Source of the DNA: Thaumasiovibrio occultus | GTDB lineage: Bacteria > Pseudomonadota > Gammaproteobacteria > Enterobacterales > Vibrionaceae | DNA length: 64,000 bases | Reading direction: 5' to 3' | NCBI GenBank assembly: GCA_019703815.1 | Contig: AP023052.1 | Span: forward strand, 1,178,001-1,242,000 | Translations under genes and position numbers: made by a program | Notes under the pieces: model-generated | What the model saw: the letters and a program-made list of their open reading frames with translations, nothing else | Databases searched by the model: none | Told to the model about the DNA's origin: nothing | Part shown: positions 36,172-44,667 of the stretch, one piece after another | Layout of the letters: every line of letters starts with the position of its first letter | Numbering within the stretch: the first letter of the stretch is position 1

Positions 36172-36585
36172 ATGAAGACAAATAAAAAAACAACGTTAGG
36201 CTTGGCGGCTTTATTTGGTTTGGCTATTTCATATTATGCGATGGCCGAAGTGAACGATATCTACGCTAAAAGTGGTGTCACTATCGATGACTGCGTTATT
36301 GAGGGGAATCGCGTCACGATCACCTATACCCCGATGATGGAAACGCTGTATTACTCACCTGGGATCGAATATCAAGTGATGGATGAGCGGGTGATCCTCA
36401 GCGTTGTGCGCTGTCCAATCAAAAAAGAATGTGCCGTGGATAGTGAACTCATCGCGCAAAATGGGCAGCAGCACGTGGTGAGCTTGACCTTGGATAAGAC
36501 GTACCACGCTGGCGATCTCTTTGTCCATTACGCAGGTGATGATATGACGCTAGAGGGGGAGCAGCACACCGAGGCTGAGCTATGA
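36172..36585 (+). CDS. hypothetical exported protein
   Basis: A 137-residue protein with a signal peptide (TTLGLAALFGLAISYYAMA). The mature part has a beta-rich domain with three cysteines (DDCVIEG, VRCPIKKEC) and ends in an acidic tail. Its stop overlaps the next start (ATGA), so the two are co-translated. No family is recognised. Confidence 0.65.
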   Translation: MKTNKKTTLGLAALFGLAISYYAMAEVNDIYAKSGVTIDDCVIEGNRVTITYTPMMETLYYSPGIEYQVMDERVILSVVRCPIKKECAVDSELIAQNGQQHVVSLTLDKTYHAGDLFVHYAGDDMTLEGEQHTEAEL

Positions 36586-37061
36586 TCTCGCCTATTCGCG
36601 TTGTGCTTGTGCTCCTGCTGGGCGTTGCATTTTTGATGCTGGCGCAAATTGGCAATGCCTTTTGGCAGCTGGGTGACGTGTGCGGTAATCAAGTGTTTGC
36701 AGAATATCCCTCGCCCGATGGGTCATACAAAGCGGTGGTGTTTGAACGTGATTGTGGCGCAACGGCCGATATCAGCACCCAAGTCTCGTTACTTCCTCGC
36801 AATGGGGCAGTGGGGCGAGATACGGGCAATGTGTTCGTCGTCGAAGATGAGTATAACGATCTGGCACTGTCGCTCACGTGGCGTGATGATAACCACGTAG
36901 TGATTGAACATCCACAACATGCGAAGGTGTTCAAAGCAAACACACGCGTTAACTGGTTAAATGCCATCACCATTGACTACCTTGCCGCTGCGCCTGTCAG
37001 TAAATCGCCAGAGAAGTCCTCAGGCAGTCAGGCAGAAGTCGATAAAAAAGCGAATTCGTAA
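36582..37061 (+). CDS. hypothetical exported protein, DUF5412-like
   Basis: A 159-residue protein overlapping the preceding gene by 4 nt. It has an N-terminal membrane anchor or signal (VVLVLLLGVAFLMLAQIG), then CGNQVFAEYPSPDGSYKAVVFERDCGATADISTQVSLL. That pattern of an SPDG turn and RDCGAT resembles DUF5412-like domains as I recall them. The tail is Lys/Ser-rich. It probably sits in the periplasm. Function unknown. Confidence 0.65.
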   Translation: MISPIRVVLVLLLGVAFLMLAQIGNAFWQLGDVCGNQVFAEYPSPDGSYKAVVFERDCGATADISTQVSLLPRNGAVGRDTGNVFVVEDEYNDLALSLTWRDDNHVVIEHPQHAKVFKANTRVNWLNAITIDYLAAAPVSKSPEKSSGSQAEVDKKANS

Positions 37062-37091
37062 TGCACCGCCAGTTTGTAAAAGGATGAATGG

Positions 37092-37562
37092 ATGAACCAA
37101 GCGCAATTTGACCGTCATAGCTCGCCTTTTTTGTCACGTTCGATTGAGCGCGCAAAACGCACCGTTGGGATAATGGCATTGCTCTTTACCGCAGGATCAG
37201 CGCCAGCGATGGCGCAAGAAACCCGATGTGGTTGGTTTGATAACAGCTCACCAGCCAATATGGAGTTGATTGATGCCGACGGCGATTGGGTGATCTCACG
37301 TCAAGGGGCGTTGGATTTTATGCTCGATGACAGCTCAATCGATGCGCTTTACGCCGGCTTCACCTTAGGTGATGAGGAAATGGTCTTCACCAACCGCAAT
37401 TATGGTGTGCGCTGTGTCTGTGTGGTGGCGGACTCTGAGCGTGAGGTCGCGGAAAATGACTATCATATCACTCAGCGGATCAGCAAAATCTACAGTGCAG
37501 AGCAACGGCCTTTAGAACGTTGCTATGACGATCCTGCGATAGGGGATTACCTGTCGCGCTAA
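37092..37562 (+). CDS. DUF4087-like exported protein
   Basis: A 156-residue protein with AAGGA 7 nt before the ATG. A long basic N-region precedes the signal core (VGIMALLFTAGSAPAMA). The mature part begins ETRCGWFDNSSPANMELIDADGDWVIS, the typical opening of DUF4087 proteins, and has four cysteines (RCGW, RCVCVV, ERCYD). It starts 30 bp after the previous gene and is probably the last member of that small envelope-protein operon. Confidence 0.75.
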   Translation: MNQAQFDRHSSPFLSRSIERAKRTVGIMALLFTAGSAPAMAQETRCGWFDNSSPANMELIDADGDWVISRQGALDFMLDDSSIDALYAGFTLGDEEMVFTNRNYGVRCVCVVADSEREVAENDYHITQRISKIYSAEQRPLERCYDDPAIGDYLSR

Positions 37563-37585
37563 CCGTGGTTTTGCGGCCTAGCAGG

Positions 37586-37624
37586 GGTAGTTCAGTGTTA
37601 TTACACCATCGGTTTTGAACTACC
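37586..37624. other. inverted repeat with tRNA-like D-arm sequence
   Basis: GGTAGTTCA and TGAACTACC form a perfect 9-bp stem. The loop contains a second small stem (GTGT-TATT-ACAC). GGTAGTTCAG is shared with the D-arm of the tRNA-Asp in this window. A full cloverleaf cannot be drawn. Confidence 0.5.
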
Positions 37625-37635
37625 ACTGTCGCACG

Positions 37636-37663
37636 AGCGTTGCAGCAATGCAGCGCTTTTTTT
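37636..37663 (+). terminator. rho-independent terminator
   Basis: AGCGTTGCA with TGCAGCGCT (one G-T pair), loop GCAA, then seven T. Confidence 0.85.
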
Positions 37664-38008
37664 GTATTTGTTATTCCCGGCTACGACTGACGCGGTGGCA
37701 GCGAAGGCTCTACCATTCAAGCACGTTAAGTGACTTGTGCTGAGCGCCTTGAGAGTCAGTGGCAGGGTCTATCGTGCGGCTGTCTCCAATAATGTTGTCG
37801 TTATTAATTAGTTTCATTGCCGTTTTGCGAGTTTAAGGCAGCTTTCCCGTTTTAGTCTGGTTATCAAGTCAACAGGGTTAAAATATAATGCTTCGCTTAT
37901 AAAACGTTCGATGTCGCGTCGATGGGGATATGTGCCAATGCATGGGCATGTTGAGCGGGCACCAGAGCGTATTTCAACTGGAATTCAGGCTTACAAAGGA
38001 TGTTCGAT
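37664..38008. other. upstream region of gbpA
   Basis: About 345 bp without a gene. No CRP palindrome was found. The AAAGGA at its right end sits 8 nt before ATG 38009 and rules out the ATG at 38000, which directly abuts it. Confidence 0.5.
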
Positions 38009-39481
38009 ATGAAGAAAACAATACCCGGTCTAGTCTGCTTAGCTGGACTGGTCCCACACTTTGCCGATGCGCATGGTTACACCACGTTTCCCAAAGCGCG
38101 TCAGGTTATCTGTTCTGAACAAGGTGGGCAGTGGGGCTCAACCGACGGCTCTACCATTAGCAACCTAGGTTGTCGCGCGGCGTTTGTTGAAAGTGGTACC
38201 TATCAGTTCGTGCAAACCAATGAGTTTGCTGCCAATGTGCAAGATTACACCAACCTAAAAGCGGTCGAACAAGTGGTTGTCGACGGCAGTTTGTGCTCGG
38301 GTGGTGATTCGGCGAAATCAGGGATGAGCGTTGCCTCGGCCCACTGGACACGGACACCGGTCGTGGCGGGCGATAGCATCAAGGTTGAATTTTTAGCTGC
38401 AGCGCCGCACAACCCAAGCTATTGGGAAGTGTACATGACCAAGCCCGGCTACGATGCGTCAGCGGCGCGTTTGGCATGGTCGGATCTCGAGCAGATCGCC
38501 ACTTACGGCAATCTCCCGTTCGTTACCAAAAATGATGGCCGTTACTACGAGTTTGATTTGACCTTGCCGGCAGGACGAACCGGTGAGGCGACGATGTTGA
38601 TCCGTTGGCAGCGTGAAGACGCTGGCGGTGAGGGTTTCTATAACTGTAGCGATCTGAAATTTGATGGCGATGCGCCGCAACCGGCTTGGAGCAGTGCCGG
38701 TACCTATGTAAAACCGGGGCTTGATCTCAAAGGTGGCGAGTCAGTGTGGTTCCGTATTTTTGATGTCAACGGCAGTGAGTTGGTGTTTGAAAAATTTGCT
38801 GTGACCGCTGAAAACTTGGCTGATTGGCCGCAACAACTCGCCGCTCTGATCAATCAACAATACAGCAGCATCGCCCGTGTTGGCCTTAAAGACGCGGCAG
38901 GTAATATTGCCTTTGATGCAACTGACGTGTTTGCCAACCAAGTGTATGTATCGAGTGCGGTGAATACCTTTACCCTCGATATTAAAGCGGATGCGAATCA
39001 GCCCAATGTGACGGTGTCAGGCTTACAAGCTCAATACCAACTGGATGCGTCTAACACGGCGTTGGTGAGTGCGGCCTTAGATGGGCAAGCTGGATTGTCT
39101 GCATCACTGATCATTAAAGACGCTAAAGGCACCGAAGTCGGTAAAGTGTTTGGCGTAACGCCAGTCACGCTGACGGCTAAGGTGGCCGAGCAGGGTGAGT
39201 TTACTGCCGATGTTGAAGTGACGGACAAAGCGGGCAAATCTTGGCCATTGGCATCCCAGCCGATCACGGTTCAGCCACAAGCGTCGAATGACTATGATTT
39301 TGTCTTCCCTGATGGTTTGGCATCTTACAAAGCAGGTACCCGCGTACTGGCGACTGACGGCGGTATTTACGAGTGTAAACCGTTCCCGTACGAAGGTTGG
39401 TGTCGTATTTATACCTCAGCGCAAAATGTGTATGAGCCGGGCGTAGGGGCAAACTGGAGCGATGCGTGGGAAAAACGCTAA
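38009..39481 (+). CDS. gbpA: GbpA-type chitin-binding lytic polysaccharide monooxygenase
   Basis: A 490-residue secreted protein. A signal peptide ends PHFADA, leaving the mature N-terminal histidine (H22), which with H112 (ASAHW) forms the copper-binding histidine brace of AA10 enzymes. After the AA10 domain (to about 215) come two beta domains corresponding to GbpA domains 2 and 3, and a C-terminal CBM5/12 (YKAGTRVLATDGGIYECKPF..GWCRIY..WEKR). It oxidatively cuts crystalline chitin and, in V. cholerae, helps cells attach to chitin and mucin. The length is close to V. cholerae GbpA (about 485). Confidence 0.93.
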   Translation: MKKTIPGLVCLAGLVPHFADAHGYTTFPKARQVICSEQGGQWGSTDGSTISNLGCRAAFVESGTYQFVQTNEFAANVQDYTNLKAVEQVVVDGSLCSGGDSAKSGMSVASAHWTRTPVVAGDSIKVEFLAAAPHNPSYWEVYMTKPGYDASAARLAWSDLEQIATYGNLPFVTKNDGRYYEFDLTLPAGRTGEATMLIRWQREDAGGEGFYNCSDLKFDGDAPQPAWSSAGTYVKPGLDLKGGESVWFRIFDVNGSELVFEKFAVTAENLADWPQQLAALINQQYSSIARVGLKDAAGNIAFDATDVFANQVYVSSAVNTFTLDIKADANQPNVTVSGLQAQYQLDASNTALVSAALDGQAGLSASLIIKDAKGTEVGKVFGVTPVTLTAKVAEQGEFTADVEVTDKAGKSWPLASQPITVQPQASNDYDFVFPDGLASYKAGTRVLATDGGIYECKPFPYEGWCRIYTSAQNVYEPGVGANWSDAWEKR

Positions 39482-39507
39482 CCGCTGTGTTACGTAGGTA
39501 AAGAACA

Positions 39508-39535
39508 AGCAGAGCCTTTTGGCTCTGCTTTTTTG
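39508..39535 (+). terminator. rho-independent terminator of gbpA
   Basis: AGCAGAGCC, loop TTTT, GGCTCTGCT, then six T. Confidence 0.92.
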
Positions 39536-39810
39536 TCCCTGCATCGCACGGAAAACATCGGCGTGTATCTTGTAACCCAGATCTGTTTTCATTGATCCTT
39601 GTGTCTAGAGTGCTGTTCATTGATTGAGTTCGTGTCAAATTTCTACTTACTGTTTCTATTGAGATAATCTGCTGCCTGGAAAGCTGCGTAGACACCTAGC
39701 ATCCCTAATCTGGCTAAATAGTTGTCACTTTGCCCTATTTTTAGCTAGGGTAAAACGGATGTTGATGGGCAAATGCCCTTGTTTATTATCGGTGTGAAAA
39801 GGAGCTCAAG
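39536..39810. other. intergenic region
   Basis: About 275 bp with no feature beyond AAAAGGAG at the right end, the ribosome site of the next gene. Confidence 0.4.
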
Positions 39811-40104
39811 ATGATTTCTACGGATGATCTGGGTATTAAGCGGGACATAGATTTTGCAGTATCTGAAGTGTTCCAGACATTTGAGAAGGAGCACCAACGG
39901 TTACCAACAACAGAGGAGTTCAGACAGCTGTTCGAAGAACGAGTCGATGAGCTTGTTGGCACCAAAGAGCAGTGGGAGCAGGTTGGCCAAGACGCGTTGG
40001 AAGTTTTGTCTCAGCGTGAGCAAGCAATTTGGGCCACCGTCTGCGAATCGGAAGCGCAGTACCGGCAACGACGAAGCGAATTTGAGGACTACGAAAGCTT
40101 TTAA
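39811..40104 (+). CDS. small acidic hypothetical protein
   Basis: A 97-residue, strongly acidic and helical cytoplasmic protein with an excellent ribosome site (AAAAGGAG). LPTTEEFRQLFEERVDELVGTKEQWEQVGQDALEVL suggests a helical bundle or short coiled coil. No family is recognised. It is followed by a terminator shared with the convergent YhcH-family gene. Confidence 0.65.
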   Translation: MISTDDLGIKRDIDFAVSEVFQTFEKEHQRLPTTEEFRQLFEERVDELVGTKEQWEQVGQDALEVLSQREQAIWATVCESEAQYRQRRSEFEDYESF

Positions 40105-40162
40105 GACACTTAAGTGAGGTAACAGTCGCCTCGAAAGACCGTATCGTTTCGGCAGTAAAAGA

Positions 40163-40186
40163 AAAGGGTAGCCTTGGCTACCCTTT
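40163..40186. terminator. bidirectional terminator
   Basis: A perfect 11-bp stem AAAGGGTAGCC with its complement and a 2-nt loop, between convergent genes. Confidence 0.9.
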
Positions 40187-40212
40187 AGGTTTTTATTGTT
40201 ATCCGCACTTAA

Positions 40213-40680
40213 TTACAGAAAGCGCTTGTTCACTTTGATAATGGCTTTGCGAACGGGTGCTGGGCCTTTGTCGGTCGCGACCAATGGGCGGTGCGGTTGG
40301 CCTGGGTAGAAGATGATGAATTCGCCCGGTGTCAGGGTAATGAATCGTTCATCGATGACTTGGCTGCTGAACGACAGATCGCGCTCATCCAGTTGATCGT
40401 CTTCAATCGCCGCGAACTTACTCAGGCTATAGCCAAAGGTTTCTTCGCCTTCAAGCACGATTTGTACATCTAGGTAGTCACGGTGCGCTTCAGAGCGACG
40501 CTCTTCCAGCAGTTGGGTATGGTCATCGGCGAGGATGAAGAACGCGTTGTCGCCGTAGAGCTCGTGTTTGCCTGCTTCGAGAGGCATGCTAAGTTTGTCT
40601 TTAACAATAGCGATGATTTTTTGTAGCTCAGGTGACAAGTAAGAGATGAAATCGAGTTGTTCTAAGTTGCCGATGTACAT
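40213..40680 (-). CDS. YhcH/YjgK/YiaL-family cupin protein
   Basis: A 155-residue protein from ATG 40680 (MYIGNLEQLDF), the usual family start; the upstream extension is ignored. The family (DUF386) has a cupin-like barrel. RSEAHRDYLDVQIVLEGEETFGYS, FIIFYPGQPHRPLVA and VRKAIIKV are its conserved blocks, with His and Glu residues that bind a metal. Members include EbgC and NanQ (N-acetylneuraminate anomerase), so a sugar-anomerase role is likely. No sialic-acid or beta-galactoside genes are next to it. Confidence 0.9.
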   Translation of the reverse strand: MYIGNLEQLDFISYLSPELQKIIAIVKDKLSMPLEAGKHELYGDNAFFILADDHTQLLEERRSEAHRDYLDVQIVLEGEETFGYSLSKFAAIEDDQLDERDLSFSSQVIDERFITLTPGEFIIFYPGQPHRPLVATDKGPAPVRKAIIKVNKRFL

Positions 40681-40892
40681 AAAAGACTCAAGTTTGATTT
40701 TGAAGAGCGGGGATTCTATTACAATCTGAGCGGTGGGAATAGATACCTGGCTCAAATTTTAACACCCTGTCGGCCAACGCTAGGGTGGAGCTCTAATATC
40801 CCTATGTAATCTGTGTAGAAAAGCACAAAAAATAGAAAGATGCTGGAATTGCGCACTTTTCGCGCTTAATCTGTGCAAACAACGATCACTGG

Positions 40893-41435
40893 ATGAATAT
40901 CACGATGCATTTACGCACCCGTCGGCTTGTGATCAGAGCCGCGACCCAAATGGATTTACCTAAGCTTTATTCGTACTTGTCGTGCGGCGAAACCTCGCAG
41001 TTTTTGCCTACCTCTGACGTGAGCTTAGATGGCGTAAAAACGCTGATCGACAAACCGTATCCGCACACCTTTGTGATCACTAACATCCACGGCAAAATTG
41101 TCGGCCACCTGTTGTTTCACCTGTGGCATGAAAAACACACCTATAAGCTTGGCTGGGTGATCGCCCCGGAATACCGAGGCAAGGGGTTTGCGACCGAAGC
41201 GGCGTCTGCGGTGATGGACTTTGGCTTTCACGATCTCAATGCGCATAGGATCATCGCCACCGCACAACCGGAAAACGTCGCCTCTTGGCGTTTGATGGAA
41301 AAGATCGGGATGCGTCGTGAAGGGCATTTTATCCAATGTATCGCCCGTGCTGACGGCACATGGTGGGACGAATATTTTTACGCAGCGTTGAAATCTAGCT
41401 GGCAAGTGCCAGAGGGTGTGTTTAGCGGCTATTAG
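40893..41435 (+). CDS. GNAT acetyltransferase (RimJ/RimL-like)
   Basis: A 180-residue GNAT enzyme. TRRLVIRAATQMDLPKLY is the usual opening, YKLGWVIAPEYRGKGFATEA holds the acetyl-CoA pyrophosphate loop (RGKGFA), and NVASWRLMEKIGMRREGHF is the closing block of the RimJ/RimL subgroup. Such proteins acetylate N-terminal amines of proteins, or small amines. The acceptor is unknown here. ATG 40905 is a possible alternative start. Confidence 0.9.
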   Translation: MNITMHLRTRRLVIRAATQMDLPKLYSYLSCGETSQFLPTSDVSLDGVKTLIDKPYPHTFVITNIHGKIVGHLLFHLWHEKHTYKLGWVIAPEYRGKGFATEAASAVMDFGFHDLNAHRIIATAQPENVASWRLMEKIGMRREGHFIQCIARADGTWWDEYFYAALKSSWQVPEGVFSGY

Positions 41436-41487
41436 TCTTGGCGGTGACTTCACACCGCTTGTTGCTTTGTCGCTGGTTTGATTTTCT

Positions 41488-41562
41488 TGCTATCTGCTAT
41501 CTGCTATCTGCTATCTGCTATCTGCTATCTGCTATCTGCTATCTGCTATCTGCTATCTGCTA
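41488..41562. repeat. heptanucleotide tandem repeat (TGCTATC)10.7
   Basis: Ten full copies of TGCTATC plus five bases, with no interruptions, in non-coding DNA 53 bp after the acetyltransferase stop and about 440 bp before the binding-protein gene. Confidence 0.97.
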
Positions 41563-41919
41563 GTTCCTCCTTTTATTTGGGCGCTATTCTCTATCGATTA
41601 TTGCAATGGCGGCGAAGTTTAACTTCATATTTCAGGGCATATGGGCCGAGATTGAGTCATCTCTACCGTATTTCTTAGTTAAACCTGTTACTTCTGTCAC
41701 AAATCATTGATATGTGGTGTTTTCTATTGCTGGCAGCGAATAATTGCGACCGAACTCTGAATATTGCTCTGTAAATCGTAATCGATGAAATTACGTTTTT
41801 AAGTTATTGTTTTAAATAAATAAAAATTATTGATGCATTGACTCAATCTCACAATAAATAATCATAAATTGCGACGAGGTCACTTTACACGGGTTCAATA
41901 ATGCGCATCTGAAGCGCTT
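41563..41919. other. AT-rich upstream region of binding-protein gene
   Basis: About 355 bp without a gene. The right half is very AT-rich. It leads into the CRP-like site. Confidence 0.4.
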
Positions 41920-41935
41920 TGTGAAGGTTGTCACG
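41920..41935. promoter_or_regulatory. putative CRP site
   Basis: TGTGA-AGGTTG-TCACG: one half-site perfect, the other with one mismatch. It is about 70 bp before the chosen ATG of the oligosaccharide-binding protein. Confidence 0.55.
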
Positions 41936-42004
41936 TTGGTCAGTTTGGACATTTGGTGGTTAAATCGATCCAACTTGTTCACTACAAACTCAAGGACAAT
42001 AATA

Positions 42005-43669
42005 ATGAAAATCCGCCTCTCCCTACTTACTATGGCGATTTGCTCATCAATGGCTGCGAATGCGAAATCTGTTGATGATATGTCTCAGTTGACGGTTATT
42101 CCAAACCACAACTCAAGCCTGATCAAAAACTTTAACCCATACGTCCCAGCACGTATGCACACAGCTCGTGACTTTATTTATGAGCCAATGGTTATTTTCA
42201 ATGAGTTGAAAGGTAATACCCCAGAGTTTCGTCTAGCGACCAACTATGCATTCAGTGACGATTTGATGAGCATTACGTTTGATCTACGTGATGGCGTGAA
42301 ATGGTCTGATGGTGAAACCTTTAGTGCTGACGACGTGGTGTTCTCTTTTGATCTGATCAAAGAGCATTCTGGCCTTGATGATCGCGGTATCCACGCGCTG
42401 ATTGAGTCTGTTGAGAAGGTCGATGATCTCACCGTTAAATTCACTTTGAAAGAAGTGAACACCAACGCGGCTTACGAAATTTCACTGGTACCAGTGGTTG
42501 CAGAGCACGTGTGGGCCAAAGTTGAAGACCCAATGCACTTCATGAACGAAGAGCCAGTGGGTACCGGTGCATTTACTGAATTCCCAGTCTTCACCCCGCA
42601 GCTATTCTTGCAGTGTCGCAACCCGAATTACTGGGATGCTGCTGAGCTAGACATCGACTGTCTGCGTGTACCGCAGTACAACCATAACGACCAAGTAATG
42701 GCGTCGCTGATCCACTCAGAAGTAGACTGGGGTGGCTCTTTCATTCCAGATATCGATACCACTTATGTTGCCGCGTCTGAGCACCATGGTTACTGGTACC
42801 CAGCAGCAGGTACGCAAGCGTTTATGTTCAACTTCACTCACTCAGATCCAGTGAAACAAGAAGTATTGAGCAATATCGACTTCCGTCGCGCATTCTCTAT
42901 GGCACTAGACCGTCAAACGATCATTGATATCGCACACTACGGCTCAGGTACCATTAACGATTTCGCCTCTGGCCTAGGTTACGCGTTTGAAGCTTGGTCT
43001 GACGAAACCGTACACAACGAATTCAAACCATTTATGACTTTCAATCTAGAAGGGTCGAAAGCGCTGCTTGCAGAAGCGGGCTTTAAAGATGTGGATGGCG
43101 ATGGCTTTGTGGAATCACCATCAGGTAAGCCATTTTCTCTACAAATCCAATCACCAAACGGTTGGACTGACTTTAATAACTCAGTCATGCTTGCGGTTGA
43201 GCAATTAGAAGCAGCGGGCATTAAAGCTGAGCCAAGAACGCCAGACTTTGCGGTTTATAATCAAAGCATGCAGAACGCGGAATACGACGTGGCGTACACC
43301 AACTACTTCCACGGTCCAACACCGCACACGTACTGGAACAGTGCTTACCACTCGAAACTTCAAGCTGAAGGTGGCTTGCCACGCTTTGCGATGCACTTCT
43401 GGACTAACGCTGAGCTAGATGCACTACTAGACAGCTTCTTCCGTACAGACAAGCAAGCAGAGCAAGTGAAGATTGCGCATCAAATCCAGCGCATCATCGC
43501 GAGCAACCAAGTGACTGTACCGGTAATGTCGGGCTCTAACTTCTACCAATACAACACCAAAGACTTCACTGGCTGGTGGACAGCAGAGAATCCAAAAGGT
43601 CGCCCAATGATTTGGGAAGGTACCCCAGAGCGTATCCTCCACGTATTGGACTTGTCTCCACGTAGTTGA
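42005..43669 (+). CDS. ABC transporter solute-binding protein, homologue of chitin-oligosaccharide binding protein CBP
   Basis: A 554-residue periplasmic family 5 binding protein from ATG 42005 (AAGGA 9 nt upstream). Signal peptide KIRLSLLTMAICSSMAANA. Its body is strikingly like the Vibrio chitin-oligosaccharide binding protein as I remember it: NFNPY, DFIYEPMVIFNE, FTPQLFLQCRNPNYWDAA, YWYPAAGTQAFM, FRRAFSMALDRQTIIDIA and LLIQSPNGWTDFNN-like blocks. CBP binds (GlcNAc)n and in vibrios also restrains the ChiS sensor. Here no permease, ATPase or chiS flanks it, so it is an orphan, perhaps a paralogue with shifted ligand preference. Confidence 0.85.
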   Translation: MKIRLSLLTMAICSSMAANAKSVDDMSQLTVIPNHNSSLIKNFNPYVPARMHTARDFIYEPMVIFNELKGNTPEFRLATNYAFSDDLMSITFDLRDGVKWSDGETFSADDVVFSFDLIKEHSGLDDRGIHALIESVEKVDDLTVKFTLKEVNTNAAYEISLVPVVAEHVWAKVEDPMHFMNEEPVGTGAFTEFPVFTPQLFLQCRNPNYWDAAELDIDCLRVPQYNHNDQVMASLIHSEVDWGGSFIPDIDTTYVAASEHHGYWYPAAGTQAFMFNFTHSDPVKQEVLSNIDFRRAFSMALDRQTIIDIAHYGSGTINDFASGLGYAFEAWSDETVHNEFKPFMTFNLEGSKALLAEAGFKDVDGDGFVESPSGKPFSLQIQSPNGWTDFNNSVMLAVEQLEAAGIKAEPRTPDFAVYNQSMQNAEYDVAYTNYFHGPTPHTYWNSAYHSKLQAEGGLPRFAMHFWTNAELDALLDSFFRTDKQAEQVKIAHQIQRIIASNQVTVPVMSGSNFYQYNTKDFTGWWTAENPKGRPMIWEGTPERILHVLDLSPRS

Positions 43670-43690
43670 TAACTCGGTAACAAAAACGAA

Positions 43691-43720
43691 AAACAGTCGG
43701 CCTCGGTCGGCTGTTTTTTT
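43691..43720 (+). terminator. rho-independent terminator
   Basis: AAACAG...CTGTTT stem continued inward by GTCGGCC-type pairs, ending in seven T. Confidence 0.85.
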
Positions 43721-43782
43721 ATGGCACAATTTTGCCAAATCGAGTTCACTAGCATTTTCAATTTGACGTTCAAGGAATCGAA

Positions 43783-44514
43783 ATGGCGACAGAGCAGTAC
43801 AACCCGCAGGTATCGGCGCACTATGCGGCCTATCGTCCGCCAGTGCATCAACTGATCCTCGCTTCGCTGGCTGCGAAAAGTCCGGTGTCGAGCAACGCGG
43901 CGCAGTTTTCTGCCGGTTTAGATATCGGCTGCGGTACTGGCGTTTCCAGTGTGGCCTTGGCTGCACATTGTGATCATGTCCTTGCGGTTGACCCCAGTGA
44001 AGCGATGATTGCCAATGCAGCGTTGCATCCCAGCATTAGTTATCACATCGGTGATGGTGAAGCGGTGCCTGTCGCGAGTGGCAGCGTGGATGTCGTAACC
44101 TTGGCCGGTTCGCTGTTTTACGCTAAATCAGATGCACTGGTAGCGGAGTTGGTGCGAGTTGGTCACGCACAGAGTGTTATTTGGGTGTACGACTTTGAAG
44201 TGCGGCTTGAGAGTGCGTTTGCGCTACTTGGCATAGCGATGGCGTCATCATCGTCGGATTACGATCATGCCATCAATTTAAGCGATAGTGCGTTACTGAC
44301 CGAGGTTGAATGTGAGCAGAGCGCGTTAACGCTAACCATGACTACCGAGCAATTAGCGCATGTGTTGTTTTCCTCGTCGCGCCGTTTTGATGTGTTTGTT
44401 GCCCACTTTGGCGCAGACAACACGTTCGAGCAGGTGGTGACCAAACTGAACGCTCACAGCACTCATCACAGTGTCTCGGTTGATACTTACTGCTCGGTGT
44501 ATCGATTAAAATAG
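43783..44514 (+). CDS. class I SAM-dependent methyltransferase
   Basis: A 243-residue methyltransferase. Motif I LDIGCGTGVSS binds S-adenosylmethionine. VLAVDPSEAMIA supplies the acidic residue for the ribose, and VPVASGSVDVVTLAG is the motif III region. The opening YNPQVSAHYAAYRPPVHQ is typical of small-molecule methyltransferases. AAGGAA lies 6 nt before the ATG. The substrate is unknown and no biosynthetic cluster adjoins it. Confidence 0.88.
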   Translation: MATEQYNPQVSAHYAAYRPPVHQLILASLAAKSPVSSNAAQFSAGLDIGCGTGVSSVALAAHCDHVLAVDPSEAMIANAALHPSISYHIGDGEAVPVASGSVDVVTLAGSLFYAKSDALVAELVRVGHAQSVIWVYDFEVRLESAFALLGIAMASSSSDYDHAINLSDSALLTEVECEQSALTLTMTTEQLAHVLFSSSRRFDVFVAHFGADNTFEQVVTKLNAHSTHHSVSVDTYCSVYRLK

Positions 44515-44591
44515 CTGACTAGTGCGGCGCTGACGTCAGGATCGCGACATCAAGATCGGATTACTGACAGTGTTGATGCGTCTGAGGGAAC

Positions 44592-44623
44592 AAAGACAAG
44601 CCGCCAAACAGAGGCTTGTCTTT
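44592..44623 (-). terminator. terminator of artPIQM operon
   Basis: A perfect 11-bp stem (AAAGACAAGCC with its complement) and a 10-nt loop, 45 bp past the artM stop. Confidence 0.8.
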
Positions 44624-44667
44624 ATGTTGCTCTTAAACCATCGCCTAAGGCGGTGGTGATTGCTTGT

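Noticed and set aside
39854-40117. 87-codon frame overlapping the small acidic protein
   Set aside because: It is an alternative frame of the 39811-40104 gene, which has the better ribosome site and composition.
41488-41562. CRISPR array
   Set aside because: Units of 7 bp are contiguous with no spacers and no cas genes are present.
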